NCBI GenBank assembly: GCA_016125085.1
Contig: WGMM01000030.1
Location: forward strand, 1 to 64,000
Direction: 5' to 3'
Length of the DNA stretch: 64,000 nt
Source of the DNA: a bacterium
Lineage (GTDB): Bacteria; Planctomycetota; Planctomycetia; Isosphaerales; Isosphaeraceae
The position numbers were made by a program, and so were the translations under genes. Position 1 is the first letter of the stretch; the number at the start of each line of letters is the position of its first letter. Below are positions 1 through 9,776 of this stretch, one piece after another. Under the pieces are notes generated by a model. The model did not search any database. It saw nothing but the letters and a program-made list of their open reading frames with translations, and was not told the DNA's origin.

Positions 1-1656
1 CAGAAGCAGGACTTTCGGGTTCGCCACGATCGCCCGGGCCAGCGCCAGCCTTTGCCGCTGGCCGCCCGAAAGCGTCACGCCACGTTCGCCCACCGGCGTT
101 TCAAGCCCCTGAGGTAACCGGTCGATGGTCGATTTCAAATCGGCAAGTTCCAGGGCGAGTTGCATCTCGGCGTCGGTCGCGTCGGGCCGTGCATATTTCA
201 GATTCGAACGGATCGTGCCTTCGAAAAGCAGCGACTGCTGAGGCACCAGGGCGACCGTCGAGCGCAGATCGGCCAGTTTCCAGTCGCGAACGTCGCGGCC
301 GTCGAAAAGCATGTGCCCGCAGCCCGATTCGGGCACGTCGTAAAGCCTGGCCATGAGTGCGAGCAGTGTCGATTTGCCTGCGCCGGATGGGCCGATGATG
401 CCGACGACTGAGCCTGGTTCGATCGCGAGGGAAATGCCATCGATCACGGTTTTCGAATTCGAGTCTCCATAGCGGAAGCGGATATCTTCCATCGCCAGTG
501 AGCCTTCCGGGGCTTCGATCGGTAGAGCGTCAGGTTTGTCGGCGATGGTTTCGGGTTCGTCGAAGACTTCGCTCAGCCGTTCGACGGAGACGGCCGTCGA
601 TTGCGCTGTGGCCTGAAATTGCGTCAGGCGGACGATCGGTCCGTAAAGCTGGCCGATGAGGCTGTAAAATGCAAGCAGTTCGCCCATCGTGAGCCGCCCC
701 TGCCCGACAAGCGTCACGCCGCCGATCAGAACGCCGATCGTGCCTGTGCCGGTGATCAGGGCCGCCAGCAAATTCAATCGAGCACCCACACGGGTGTTCT
801 GCCAGCTCAGGTCGCGGTGGCGTTCGATCCTCGAGTCCAGCTCCGCCAGTTCGGACTCTTCCCGGGCACAGCCGCGAACCACGCGCACGGCTGAGACCCG
901 CTCGCTCAACAGGGCGTAAATCGAAGCGACCTGGCTGCGGATGGCCTGCGACAGAGTGCGGATTTTTTTCGAAAAGAGCTTCTGATTGACGAGATACGCT
1001 GGCAGTACGACCAGGGCGATCAGGGCAAGCCGCCACTGCAGGTAAACCAGTACGCCCGCGATGCCTACGGCCAGGATCAGGTCATTGATCAATTGCAGCA
1101 GGCCGCCATTGACGAACGACAGGATCGATCCGACGTCGCTGGTCACTCGGGCCATCAGCCGGCCGGTCTGCTGGGTATCGAAATACGCCATGGGCAGCCG
1201 CATGAGCTTCTTGTGCAGTGCGGCACGCAGTTTGACGACGATCTCCTGACTGATTCGTCCCATGCGGTTCGAAACGGCCCAGGAGAGCCCGGTGCGTGTC
1301 AAATGACATCCTACGATGGCAGATAATCCAAGTGCGATCGCCAGATAAACGCTCGAATCCGGTGTCGGTCGACTGGCTGGATCGGTCGCGGCGAACGGCA
1401 GCAATTCGTCGAGAATCCGGCCCTGCAGAAGCGGCACCGGCAGGACGAGTACCGATTGCAGCATCAGGCCGAACAGGCAGATGAGAAAGTCAGCACGATA
1501 GGGACGAAGGAATTCCTTTTCGAGCCGGCGCAGTGGGGCGGCCAGGCTGGTCGGCTTGTCACGATCGAAGGCGGATTTCGAACTCGCCGCCGATTTCGAA
1601 TCGACCACTGATTGTGCTGAGGAATTTCGAAAGACGGAGCGAATCCGGCGGATCAT
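1..1656 (-). CDS. ABC transporter, fused permease/ATP-binding protein (exporter type), partial at window start
   Basis: Manual minus-strand translation from ATG at 1656 (MIRRIRSVFRNSS...) stays open to the window edge. It has a TM domain, Walker A GPSGAGKST and signature LSGGQRQRLALARAI. ATGA overlap with the upstream gene. Confidence 0.9.
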   Translation of the reverse strand, partial: MIRRIRSVFRNSSAQSVVDSKSAASSKSAFDRDKPTSLAAPLRRLEKEFLRPYRADFLICLFGLMLQSVLVLPVPLLQGRILDELLPFAATDPASRPTPDSSVYLAIALGLSAIVGCHLTRTGLSWAVSNRMGRISQEIVVKLRAALHKKLMRLPMAYFDTQQTGRLMARVTSDVGSILSFVNGGLLQLINDLILAVGIAGVLVYLQWRLALIALVVLPAYLVNQKLFSKKIRTLSQAIRSQVASIYALLSERVSAVRVVRGCAREESELAELDSRIERHRDLSWQNTRVGARLNLLAALITGTGTIGVLIGGVTLVGQGRLTMGELLAFYSLIGQLYGPIVRLTQFQATAQSTAVSVERLSEVFDEPETIADKPDALPIEAPEGSLAMEDIRFRYGDSNSKTVIDGISLAIEPGSVVGIIGPSGAGKSTLLALMARLYDVPESGCGHMLFDGRDVRDWKLADLRSTVALVPQQSLLFEGTIRSNLKYARPDATDAEMQLALELADLKSTIDRLPQGLETPVGERGVTLSGGQRQRLALARAIVANPKVLLL

Positions 1657-3638
1657 GAGGGCCTCCGATCTTCGGCCGGAACGTCCGGCGAACGGGCAAT
1701 GCCCAGATCGATCAAGGGCATCGGTTCAAGCGATTTCGAATCCGGTTTTGCGGCGTTAAGCGAAAGCGCGGCATCGCCGAACTGGCTGACGCACAATTGG
1801 CGATATTTGCCGGAAACGTCGGCGATCAATTCCGCGTGATTGCCCTTTTGGAGGATTTTGCCCTGTTCCATGACGACGATCATGTCGCTGTCAACGATCG
1901 TCGAAAGCCGGTGGGCGATGATGATCGCAGTACGGCCCGAGAGCAGATTTTTCAGAGCTTTCTGGATGAGCGATTCGCTCAAGGTGTCGAGTGAGCTTGT
2001 GGCTTCGTCCAGAATGACCAGCGCCGGGTCCATGCACAGGGCTCGGGCGATCGAAAGCCGCTGCCGCTGGCCCTGGCTTAGTTTGTGGCCGCCTTCGCCT
2101 ACGAGAGTGCCGTAGCCTTCGGGCAATTCCATGGTGAAGTCGTGTACGAGTGCAGCCCGTGCGGCGGCTTCCACCTCGGCGTCGGTGGCTTCGGGATTGC
2201 CGTAGCGTATATTATCGGCGATGGTGCCGCGGAAGACGACGGGCTCCTGGGGCACGATGCCGATGCGGCGGCGCAGGTCGCGTGAATTCAGCTGGCGGAT
2301 GTCGATGCCGTCGAGCGTGATCGCGCCGCCGGTAACGTCGTAGAATCGCAGCAGAAGGCTGATCATCGTCGTCTTGCCGCAGCCGGTATGGCCGACGAGG
2401 GCGACTTTCTGCCCGGGGCAAATCGTGAGATCGATGCCGTCGAGCACCGTGGGGCCTTCGCCGTAGGCGAAACGGACCGAGTCGTAGCGCACCTCGCCGC
2501 GAATGTAGTCGAGATGGACGGGCCGTTCGGGCTCGACGACTTCCGGTTTCAGGTCAAGAATTTCGCCGACCCGGTCGACCGACGCGCCAGCCTGTTCGAA
2601 CACGTAGGCCAGGTCGGCCAGGCGGGCGATGGGGCCGAAGAGCATGCCGGCGAGTGCGGCGGTCGATATCACTTCGCCGGGTGTCATTCTTCCGTTCAGG
2701 ACTTCCAGCGCACCGGCTCCGAAGACCGTGGCGGTTCCCAGGCCACTGATGGCGGCGGAGATATTGCCGAATGCGTTGCGCAGGCGGACTTCGGCCACGC
2801 GCGGGTCATGCACATCTTCCAGCTCGGCGACGAATCCGCTGACTTCGGCGGCCTCTCGGGCGTGGGATTTGACGACGACAACGCCGTCGAGCTTTTCCTT
2901 GAGGTGGCCGAAGAGGACGTCCATCTTTTCGCGGATGATCTGGTTCGTGGCCCGGATCTTCTTCATGAAGAAGCGGAAATTCAGGCCATACAGGGGCGCG
3001 AAGAGGACGACCACGAGCGCCAGCCGCCAGTTCCGCCAGAACAGCAGGCCCGAGATGGCGAATGTGGTGCCCATGTCGGTGAGGATGGTGAACGTCTGCC
3101 CGGTGACGAACGTCTGCACGGCGCCGACGTCGTCCATCATGCGTGAGATGACGGAGCCTGTCGGTGTGCGGTCATAGTAGCCCAGGCTCAGTTGCTGCAT
3201 CCGTTCGTAAAGCTGGTGCCGCATGTCGCGCACGAGCCGCTGGCCGACATGGCCGATGACCATGGTGTTGGCGAAGCCGATTGCGGCCTGGGCGGCAAAC
3301 ACACCCATAAGTGCCGCGGCGTACCATGGCAGGCGGTTCCAGGCCTGGGGGGCGACGACGTCGTCCACGAGCCCCTGTACCAGGAGCGGGCTCTGCATGT
3401 TGACGACGACGGCGATGGCGGTCAGAAAACTCGCCAGGCCGACCCATTTTCCGTAAGGCTTCAGCCACTCACGAATCCGCTTGATGGTGTCCAATTCGTG
3501 TCGATCGCTCCACGCGGATGACGAAACCCCGGGTGCCGCCGTGCCAGGATCCGAACTTCTCACCTTTCCGGAATGCGAGGATTCCCCGCGAATTTCGCCG
3601 GAAAGTTCGGGCGGATGCATCCATGGATGAACCAGCAT
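1653..3638 (-). CDS. ABC transporter, fused permease/ATP-binding protein (MsbA-like exporter)
   Basis: 661 aa ORF; Walker A GHTGCGKTT, LSQGQRQRLSIARAL, Walker B LVILDEATSSLD. Forms a tandem heterodimer-type pair with the next gene. Confidence 0.93.
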   Translation of the reverse strand: MLVHPWMHPPELSGEIRGESSHSGKVRSSDPGTAAPGVSSSAWSDRHELDTIKRIREWLKPYGKWVGLASFLTAIAVVVNMQSPLLVQGLVDDVVAPQAWNRLPWYAAALMGVFAAQAAIGFANTMVIGHVGQRLVRDMRHQLYERMQQLSLGYYDRTPTGSVISRMMDDVGAVQTFVTGQTFTILTDMGTTFAISGLLFWRNWRLALVVVLFAPLYGLNFRFFMKKIRATNQIIREKMDVLFGHLKEKLDGVVVVKSHAREAAEVSGFVAELEDVHDPRVAEVRLRNAFGNISAAISGLGTATVFGAGALEVLNGRMTPGEVISTAALAGMLFGPIARLADLAYVFEQAGASVDRVGEILDLKPEVVEPERPVHLDYIRGEVRYDSVRFAYGEGPTVLDGIDLTICPGQKVALVGHTGCGKTTMISLLLRFYDVTGGAITLDGIDIRQLNSRDLRRRIGIVPQEPVVFRGTIADNIRYGNPEATDAEVEAAARAALVHDFTMELPEGYGTLVGEGGHKLSQGQRQRLSIARALCMDPALVILDEATSSLDTLSESLIQKALKNLLSGRTAIIIAHRLSTIVDSDMIVVMEQGKILQKGNHAELIADVSGKYRQLCVSQFGDAALSLNAAKPDSKSLEPMPLIDLGIARSPDVPAEDRRPS

Positions 3639-3718
3639 CCGTGATAACTATAGTGGTGGCATCAAGTGTTCCGCGCGATTTTTTTCGCGAGCAACCCGGC
3701 CGATTCGAACCGGGCGAA

Positions 3719-4534
3719 TCAGCGTACTGCGCCACCATTGACCCGCACCGTCTGGCCCGTCAGGAAATCGCTCTGGTCCGACGCCAGAAACAGGCAAGCA
3801 CGGGCGACATCATCAGCCGTGCCCCACCGATCCATCGGCGTTTCTCGAAGGACTCGTTCCTGCCATGCCTGCGGTGCCGTATCGCCCCAGGCCGTTCGAA
3901 TCCAGCCAGGGGCGACGCAATTGACACGCACCCTCGGCGCCAGGCTCATCGCCAGGCTCTTCGAAAACGCCATCACGGCCCCCTTGGTCGCCGCGAACAG
4001 TTCCCCGGAATCGCCATCCATACCTGTTTCAGCCTGATCCCAGCCCATCGTGACGATCGCCCCGTGCCCTTGGGCAATCATGTGCCGGCCGATCAGACGG
4101 CATGCCGAAATCGTGGAGAGAACGTCCACTTGCCAGAGCATAGCCAGCTTCGCATCGAAGTTGGCGTGGCGGGCATCGCCTGTGAGAATATCGGCACCGG
4201 CAAGGTGGATCCAGGCTTCCAGTCCTCCCCATTTTGCCCAGGCTTCTTCCGTGAGACGATGGACATCTGCGGAGTCCGCCAGGTTCGCCAGGATCGGCTC
4301 GCAACGTCGGCCCATAGCACGGATGGAGTCGGCAAGCTCGCGAGTTTCTTTGGCCTTTCGGAAACCGTGCACGAGCACGTCCCAGCCTGAATTCGCCAGC
4401 ACGAGCGCCGTGGCCCGGCCGATACCGGAACTGGCGCCGACGACGATGGCTCGGGGCGGAATGCTGCGTTCTGCGATCGGCGGATCCGATTCCGGCATAG
4501 TGAGATTCTCTCGAACGATCCGCACGATCGTCAC
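3719..4534 (-). CDS. Short-chain dehydrogenase/reductase family protein, atypical active site
   Basis: Rossmann motif GASSGIG and C-terminal GQTVRVNGGA; the YxxxK position reads FAATK. Confidence 0.85.
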   Translation of the reverse strand: MTIVRIVRENLTMPESDPPIAERSIPPRAIVVGASSGIGRATALVLANSGWDVLVHGFRKAKETRELADSIRAMGRRCEPILANLADSADVHRLTEEAWAKWGGLEAWIHLAGADILTGDARHANFDAKLAMLWQVDVLSTISACRLIGRHMIAQGHGAIVTMGWDQAETGMDGDSGELFAATKGAVMAFSKSLAMSLAPRVRVNCVAPGWIRTAWGDTAPQAWQERVLRETPMDRWGTADDVARACLFLASDQSDFLTGQTVRVNGGAVR

Positions 4535-4686
4535 AATCGGAATATTTTGTGAATTCGATCGCTCGAATCGGACGATACCGAAATGGGATGAATCTGGTCA
4601 ACCTTCAGCAGTCCACGGCCGGGGGGGTGGTGAGGCTGAAGGCCGAAGGTTGCGAGCCGAGATTTTCCGTCGGAGGAAAGAATACG

Positions 4687-6444
4687 ATGCGATTCTCTAC
4701 CGCTTCGTGTTGCCGCTTGTCGTTCGATTTCTGCTCTCTGCGCTGGATCGTCTTTGCGATCGCAATCACTGTCGGCTCTTCGGTGGCTTCGGATGTGGCT
4801 GCTCAGACGGCGGATCCGAACGCTCCGGCAGCGGTGCAGGAATCGACTGGCGAAGTGCCTGTGGCGTCGACCCGCGAGGCCGAACTCGAACAGCGGATCA
4901 GAGAGCTGGAAAAAGCGGCGAACGACCGGGCCGAACGCGAGGCGGCTCTGGAGAATCGCCTGAAATCTCTCGAAAAGATGCTCAACCGCGATGCTGGCGT
5001 CGTTCCTTCGACCAATCTGGAATTGCAGGATCCACGCGATGATCCGCTACCGGGTGAAGAAGCGTATCTGCCGGAATCTGTCGGATTGGAGGCTCCGGGC
5101 ATGATGCCCGCTGTGCCTGGAGCGAATTTGCCCTCAGGTGCGTCATTGGCGGAAAAGGCTTCGGCCGCGGCGAAAGCGGACGAAATTCAGATGCCTTACA
5201 AAGGCAAGCCGATGAAAGGCACAGCCGGGTTCGGAGTGGGTTCGGGTTTTTTCATATCCTCCGAAGACGAAGAATATCAACTGCAGTTTCACAACCTGAC
5301 TCAGCTCGATCTGCGGCAGTACAGCTTTCCGCAGATGTATCCGACCAACAGCAGCTTTGGGTTCCCGCGGGAATGGGTGATCTTCAATGGACGGCTGACG
5401 AAACCGATCGAATACCTTGTGATTCTGAACTGGGGTTTTACGAACATCAACCTTCTGGACGCCTTCGTCAACTTCAATTATGACCCCCGGCTCCAGGTCA
5501 AGATCGGCCGATTCAAAACGCCATGGAGCTATGAGTTCTACGCCGAGCCGATCAACGGTCTGATCAACCCGGAACGTTCGATCTATTTCAACAACATCGG
5601 CGAAAATCGCGACACAGGTGCGATGGTCTGGGGGCAGGTCTTCGACAAGACGACGGACTATGCCGTGGGTGTTTTCAACGGTGTCCGCAACGGATACGTC
5701 GACAACAACGACGCCAAGGCCGTGATGGGCTATTTCAATACGCGGCCTCTGGAGAAAACGGGTGCTTTCGGAGATCTGTTCAAGCACTGGAACGTCGGTG
5801 GTTCGATGGCGTTCAACGTCTACAACGACCCGGCCCGGCCTGAGCTTTACCGGACGAACGTACCTTACCCCGGCGACGCGACGATGTCGCCGCTCTGGCT
5901 GCAGCTCAACAAGGACGTCTATGCGTTCGGATCGCAACAGTTCTATGGCCTTCACAGTGCCTACTACTACAAATCCCTGTCGCTCATCGGCGAATGGTAC
6001 AGCGGTTACGAGACTTACGCACATAAGTCGAGCCTGCTCAAGGGTGATAAGGTCGTCAACAATGGCTGGTACGTTCAGGCCGGTTACTTCCTGACCGGCG
6101 AGCACGTGACGTCACGGGGGCTCGTCAATCCGCTCCGTCCGTTCAACCCCAAGAGCTGGGACGGCATGGGTGCTTTCGAACTGGCTTTCCGCTGGGCGAA
6201 TCAGACTGTCGATCAGACGATCTTCCAGTTCGCGTCGAAAACCAAATGGACAAACGATACCGACGTGATTGACCTGGGCGTGAACTGGTACTGGGATTCG
6301 AACATCAAGTTTTATCTGGGATGGGAACGTGCGTTGTTCGGTCGCCCGATTCAGGCGGCACCGGGCGTGAATCCCAACGGACCGCCCCAATACTGGATGT
6401 CCAACTCGGACATGTTCTGGGCCCGGATGCAGCTCTATTATTGA
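4687..6444 (+). CDS. Porin of the phosphate-selective O/P type
   Basis: Start chosen at ATG 4687, preceded by GGAGG; signal peptide, coiled coil (ELEQRIRELEKAANDRAEREAALENRLKSLEKM), then an OprP/OprO-like barrel (KIGRFKTPWSYEFY...). Ends in aromatic ...WARMQLYY. Confidence 0.85.
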   Translation: MRFSTASCCRLSFDFCSLRWIVFAIAITVGSSVASDVAAQTADPNAPAAVQESTGEVPVASTREAELEQRIRELEKAANDRAEREAALENRLKSLEKMLNRDAGVVPSTNLELQDPRDDPLPGEEAYLPESVGLEAPGMMPAVPGANLPSGASLAEKASAAAKADEIQMPYKGKPMKGTAGFGVGSGFFISSEDEEYQLQFHNLTQLDLRQYSFPQMYPTNSSFGFPREWVIFNGRLTKPIEYLVILNWGFTNINLLDAFVNFNYDPRLQVKIGRFKTPWSYEFYAEPINGLINPERSIYFNNIGENRDTGAMVWGQVFDKTTDYAVGVFNGVRNGYVDNNDAKAVMGYFNTRPLEKTGAFGDLFKHWNVGGSMAFNVYNDPARPELYRTNVPYPGDATMSPLWLQLNKDVYAFGSQQFYGLHSAYYYKSLSLIGEWYSGYETYAHKSSLLKGDKVVNNGWYVQAGYFLTGEHVTSRGLVNPLRPFNPKSWDGMGAFELAFRWANQTVDQTIFQFASKTKWTNDTDVIDLGVNWYWDSNIKFYLGWERALFGRPIQAAPGVNPNGPPQYWMSNSDMFWARMQLYY

Positions 6445-6577
6445 CGCCTTCGAATCGCGGGATCGACCAGCCGGCGACTCGTCGGCAGGTCGATCTTGGC
6501 CAACCTGGCGAATTCGGATAACCTGCTGCTCCATAACGAGAAACCGACAAACTCTCGGCATCGTTCAGGAGCCAGGG

Positions 6578-8029
6578 ATGGCCGATCACGGCTCGCTCGT
6601 GGAGCATGCTGCATATCTTCCGCCACACGAACGGTTTCGGCCTGTTCGTAAGGCTTCGGACGTAAGCCCGGATCACCGCATTCGCGACTTCGTTCTTGCC
6701 GCAGTTCTCTTTTGCTTCCTCACAGCCTGCTACATTGCGAACGGGCGTTATGTCGGGTCCGGTGATTGCGTCCCGGCCATGTATTTGCCGATCGCGATGG
6801 CCAGGGGTGACGGACCCTGGCTCGACAGGTTCGCGGCTTACCTTGCGGGGCCGGATGGCCGCCTGCCGGGCTACTGCGAAAAAAGCCAGGGGCACGTCGT
6901 ATCTCGTTATCCCGTAGGCCCGGGACTGCTTCTGACGCCGCTGGTGGCACCTCAGGTCTGGCTGCGGGATCTGACCGTGCCGGGTTGGGATGGATCGGCC
7001 GAAAGCTGCAGGCAGGCGGCGCGCCAGATGGCCAAGAATGCTTCGGCCGTGATGGCGTCTCTCTCGATGGTGTTATTGTGGCTGATTTTAAGGTCGCTAT
7101 TCGGAGATTCCGCCGCACTCTTCGGAACGCTCGCCGCAGCGCTCGGTTCCGGGATGTGGAGCACGGCCGCTCAGGCCCCCTGGCAGCATGGCCCGGCCGT
7201 TTTCTGTCTGTGCATGGTGATGGTCGTACTAAAATTTGGCACGGAGAATCGGCTTGCGGGTCTGGTCGCCGGATTTTTCGCCGCGATGATCGTCGTCTGC
7301 CGCACCGTGGATTTACCGATCTCGGCGGCGCTGGGGTTGTTCGTGCTGCGTCGCAAGCCCGGCATGCGTGTGGGTTTTCTGGTCTCGTCCAGCATGGTCG
7401 CGATTGTTTGGGCGACCTGGAATGTCTACTTTTTCGATCACTTGACGGGCGGCTATGCCGAGATCGAAAAAATGCACGGCTGGGCGCACGGTATCCAGGG
7501 GAGCTGGTCGACGCCGCTGCCTACTGGCCTCGCAGGAACGTTCCTGAGCCCAAGTCATGGCCTGATCGTCTATTGCCCATGGGTGCTCGCCGTTCTGGCT
7601 GCGCCTGCCGTACTCAAGCGAATCGTAGATCCGAACGATCGCCGGCTTGCTGCCGTGCTCGGTTTCAGTTTGCTGCCAACGACAATCATCCTTGCCAAAT
7701 ATGGCTGCTGGTGGGCCGGACATTGTTTCGGACCCCGGTTCTGGATCGACTCCACACCGGTTTTTGCGGTTTTCGCCGCGGGATTGTGGTCGATCTCCTG
7801 TCTCTCGCCTGGAATGATGAGCACCGTTCTGAGAGCATTTCTCGTCGTGTCTCTCATCTGGTCCGCTGGATTGCACGCGATCGCCGTCGCGACTTACCCG
7901 ACGTCATGGCATTCCGTTCCGACGAACGTGGACAGGGACCACGACAGACTCTGGGATTTTCATGATAATGAAGTGACACGCGGGCTAAGGGAAGGCCCTC
8001 ACCCGCGCGAATGGTCAAGCTGGTTCTGA
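6578..8029 (+). CDS. Polytopic membrane protein, possible glycosyltransferase/mannosyltransferase-like
   Basis: 483 aa ORF with many hydrophobic segments; resembles uncharacterised integral-membrane GT-C-like proteins. Confidence 0.65.
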   Translation: MADHGSLVEHAAYLPPHERFRPVRKASDVSPDHRIRDFVLAAVLFCFLTACYIANGRYVGSGDCVPAMYLPIAMARGDGPWLDRFAAYLAGPDGRLPGYCEKSQGHVVSRYPVGPGLLLTPLVAPQVWLRDLTVPGWDGSAESCRQAARQMAKNASAVMASLSMVLLWLILRSLFGDSAALFGTLAAALGSGMWSTAAQAPWQHGPAVFCLCMVMVVLKFGTENRLAGLVAGFFAAMIVVCRTVDLPISAALGLFVLRRKPGMRVGFLVSSSMVAIVWATWNVYFFDHLTGGYAEIEKMHGWAHGIQGSWSTPLPTGLAGTFLSPSHGLIVYCPWVLAVLAAPAVLKRIVDPNDRRLAAVLGFSLLPTTIILAKYGCWWAGHCFGPRFWIDSTPVFAVFAAGLWSISCLSPGMMSTVLRAFLVVSLIWSAGLHAIAVATYPTSWHSVPTNVDRDHDRLWDFHDNEVTRGLREGPHPREWSSWF

Positions 8030-8086
8030 TTCGAGGAATCGATGCCTCCGGATGGATGGTTCGATTCGCAACTTGCTTTCAGAGAG

Positions 8087-9715
8087 TTACTTCTGAATCG
8101 CGCACGCGAGCAGCGAATTCTTCACGTCGCGCATTTTCAGCGGTTTGCGGAGAATCGTGTAGCGCTGGCGGATCGAAGCGGGCAAGGTGGCTTCGAGTTT
8201 GAGCTGTTTCGGCCCGAGCAGCAGCAGGCCATGGGGCGCGGTTCGTCCGAGAGAGCAGATCCGGTCGATCTCCAGGAACGCTTCGAGCGAGTCACGGCCC
8301 TGGCCGTCGGCGTCGTAAACGATGATATCCGCAGGTTTTTCGCGAGCCATGTCCGCGGCCGTTTCGGTCGTTCGCACCATGCGGCTCTTCCAGCCGAGCT
8401 TGTCGAATGTTTTTCGAAGCTCGCGCTGGATCTCCTCCTGGGCTTCCACGCAAAGGACGACGCGATCGACCTGATGTTGAAGTGCGATCGGTCGATTCTC
8501 GGGGACTTTGGGGGCTTCTGAGTTTTGCGGGGTTTCGGAGGCTTCCTGGGGTTCCGCTCCATTGAGCCACGCGTACAGTTCAGCGGTGTCGATCGCGGCC
8601 GAGGGATCGACAGGCTCAGACCGGGTTTCCGGCTCCAGCCCTTTTTCGATCCGTTCGAAACACTGAATGATGTCGTCGGCTGCCGCCAGTCGGATCTCGG
8701 GCCGGAAGGCCATCATGCGGGTGACGGTGCGCGAAATTTCATGTTTCGGCGGATTCGAGATATCGGCGAGCGGGATCTCGCTGCCGAAAGTTCGCACCAT
8801 CAGAGCCTGGAGTTCCTGGCCCTGCTCAAGTTCCGGATGTGGCGAGTTGCCGGCCAGCAATTCGTAAAAGACGCAACCCAGGAAATAGGCATCGGTCCGA
8901 AGATCGCCGGCAGAGGTATGTGTGGCGTGCTCCAGCTCTCGATACGCAGGAGAGCCAGTGAAGGAATGATCCTTTGCGCTGATTTCGGACGCCCAACCGA
9001 AATCGAACCAAACGGGTTTACCGTCCGGCCTGATCATGATCCGGTCCGAACGGATCGCGCCGTGGCGGAACCCCTCGGCATGGATGGCTTTGAGGCCACG
9101 GGCCAGTTCCAGCAGGAACGGAACCGCCTGGTTTCGGTCGAAACGGCCGTGCGTTTCGATGAAACGTCGCAGGGTCATGCCATCGACCCATTCACGGATC
9201 AGGCACGACCGGCCTTGATATGTTTCGATCCCTTCGCAGCGCACGGCCCAGGGCGATCCGATCTGGCGCGAGACATCAAGGTCGCGCTTCAGGCGAGCGA
9301 CGATGGCCGGGTCGGCCTGGGACTGCGATGTCAGCACTTTGAGAGCGACTTTGCGGCCATCCTCGATCGATCGGGCTTCGAAGATCCGGTCGTTTTTGTC
9401 GCGATGGATAAAGTCCGTGAGTACGAATTCGCCGAATCTCAGGTGCGAAATCCGGCCGTTCCGCACTTGTTCGCATTGCCAGGGGGTGAGCCATCCGCGA
9501 CGCCGTGCGTAGCCGAGGATCATTTCGTCGGACGGTGCTTCATCATGATGGCCCAGGCGGGACAATTCTTCGACTCGATCGTCGCTGAGGAGGCCGGATT
9601 CGGCCAGAGCGATCATGACGCCGTTCGGATCGATGACGTATGACATCGGCATGAATCTCCGCGTATGTGTATTAGTGGCAGCGAGTTCGGTCAGGTCTGC
9701 CGGTACCGTCGGCAT
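8087..9715 (-). CDS. Ser/Thr protein kinase-like (probable pseudokinase) with C-terminal receiver-like domain
   Basis: Kinase fold signatures (KVALKVL, WFDFGWA, YFLGCVFYELLAGNSPH); HRD replaced by HGA. C-terminal REC-like region with IIVYDADG and LRKPLK. Confidence 0.8.
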   Translation of the reverse strand: MPTVPADLTELAATNTHTRRFMPMSYVIDPNGVMIALAESGLLSDDRVEELSRLGHHDEAPSDEMILGYARRRGWLTPWQCEQVRNGRISHLRFGEFVLTDFIHRDKNDRIFEARSIEDGRKVALKVLTSQSQADPAIVARLKRDLDVSRQIGSPWAVRCEGIETYQGRSCLIREWVDGMTLRRFIETHGRFDRNQAVPFLLELARGLKAIHAEGFRHGAIRSDRIMIRPDGKPVWFDFGWASEISAKDHSFTGSPAYRELEHATHTSAGDLRTDAYFLGCVFYELLAGNSPHPELEQGQELQALMVRTFGSEIPLADISNPPKHEISRTVTRMMAFRPEIRLAAADDIIQCFERIEKGLEPETRSEPVDPSAAIDTAELYAWLNGAEPQEASETPQNSEAPKVPENRPIALQHQVDRVVLCVEAQEEIQRELRKTFDKLGWKSRMVRTTETAADMAREKPADIIVYDADGQGRDSLEAFLEIDRICSLGRTAPHGLLLLGPKQLKLEATLPASIRQRYTILRKPLKMRDVKNSLLACAIQK

Positions 9716-9776
9716 GCGCCGCGACGGATGTTACTTACTCTTACGGGTACATTCGGCAGTTTGGGACAGCGATGAC

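Noticed and set aside
3685-3745. tRNA-like stretch (CCGGTTCGAATCGG... on minus strand) near the SDR gene end
   Set aside because: Only a T-loop-like string is present; the 5-bp T-stem does not pair and no acceptor or anticodon arm can be built. It overlaps the SDR C-terminus.
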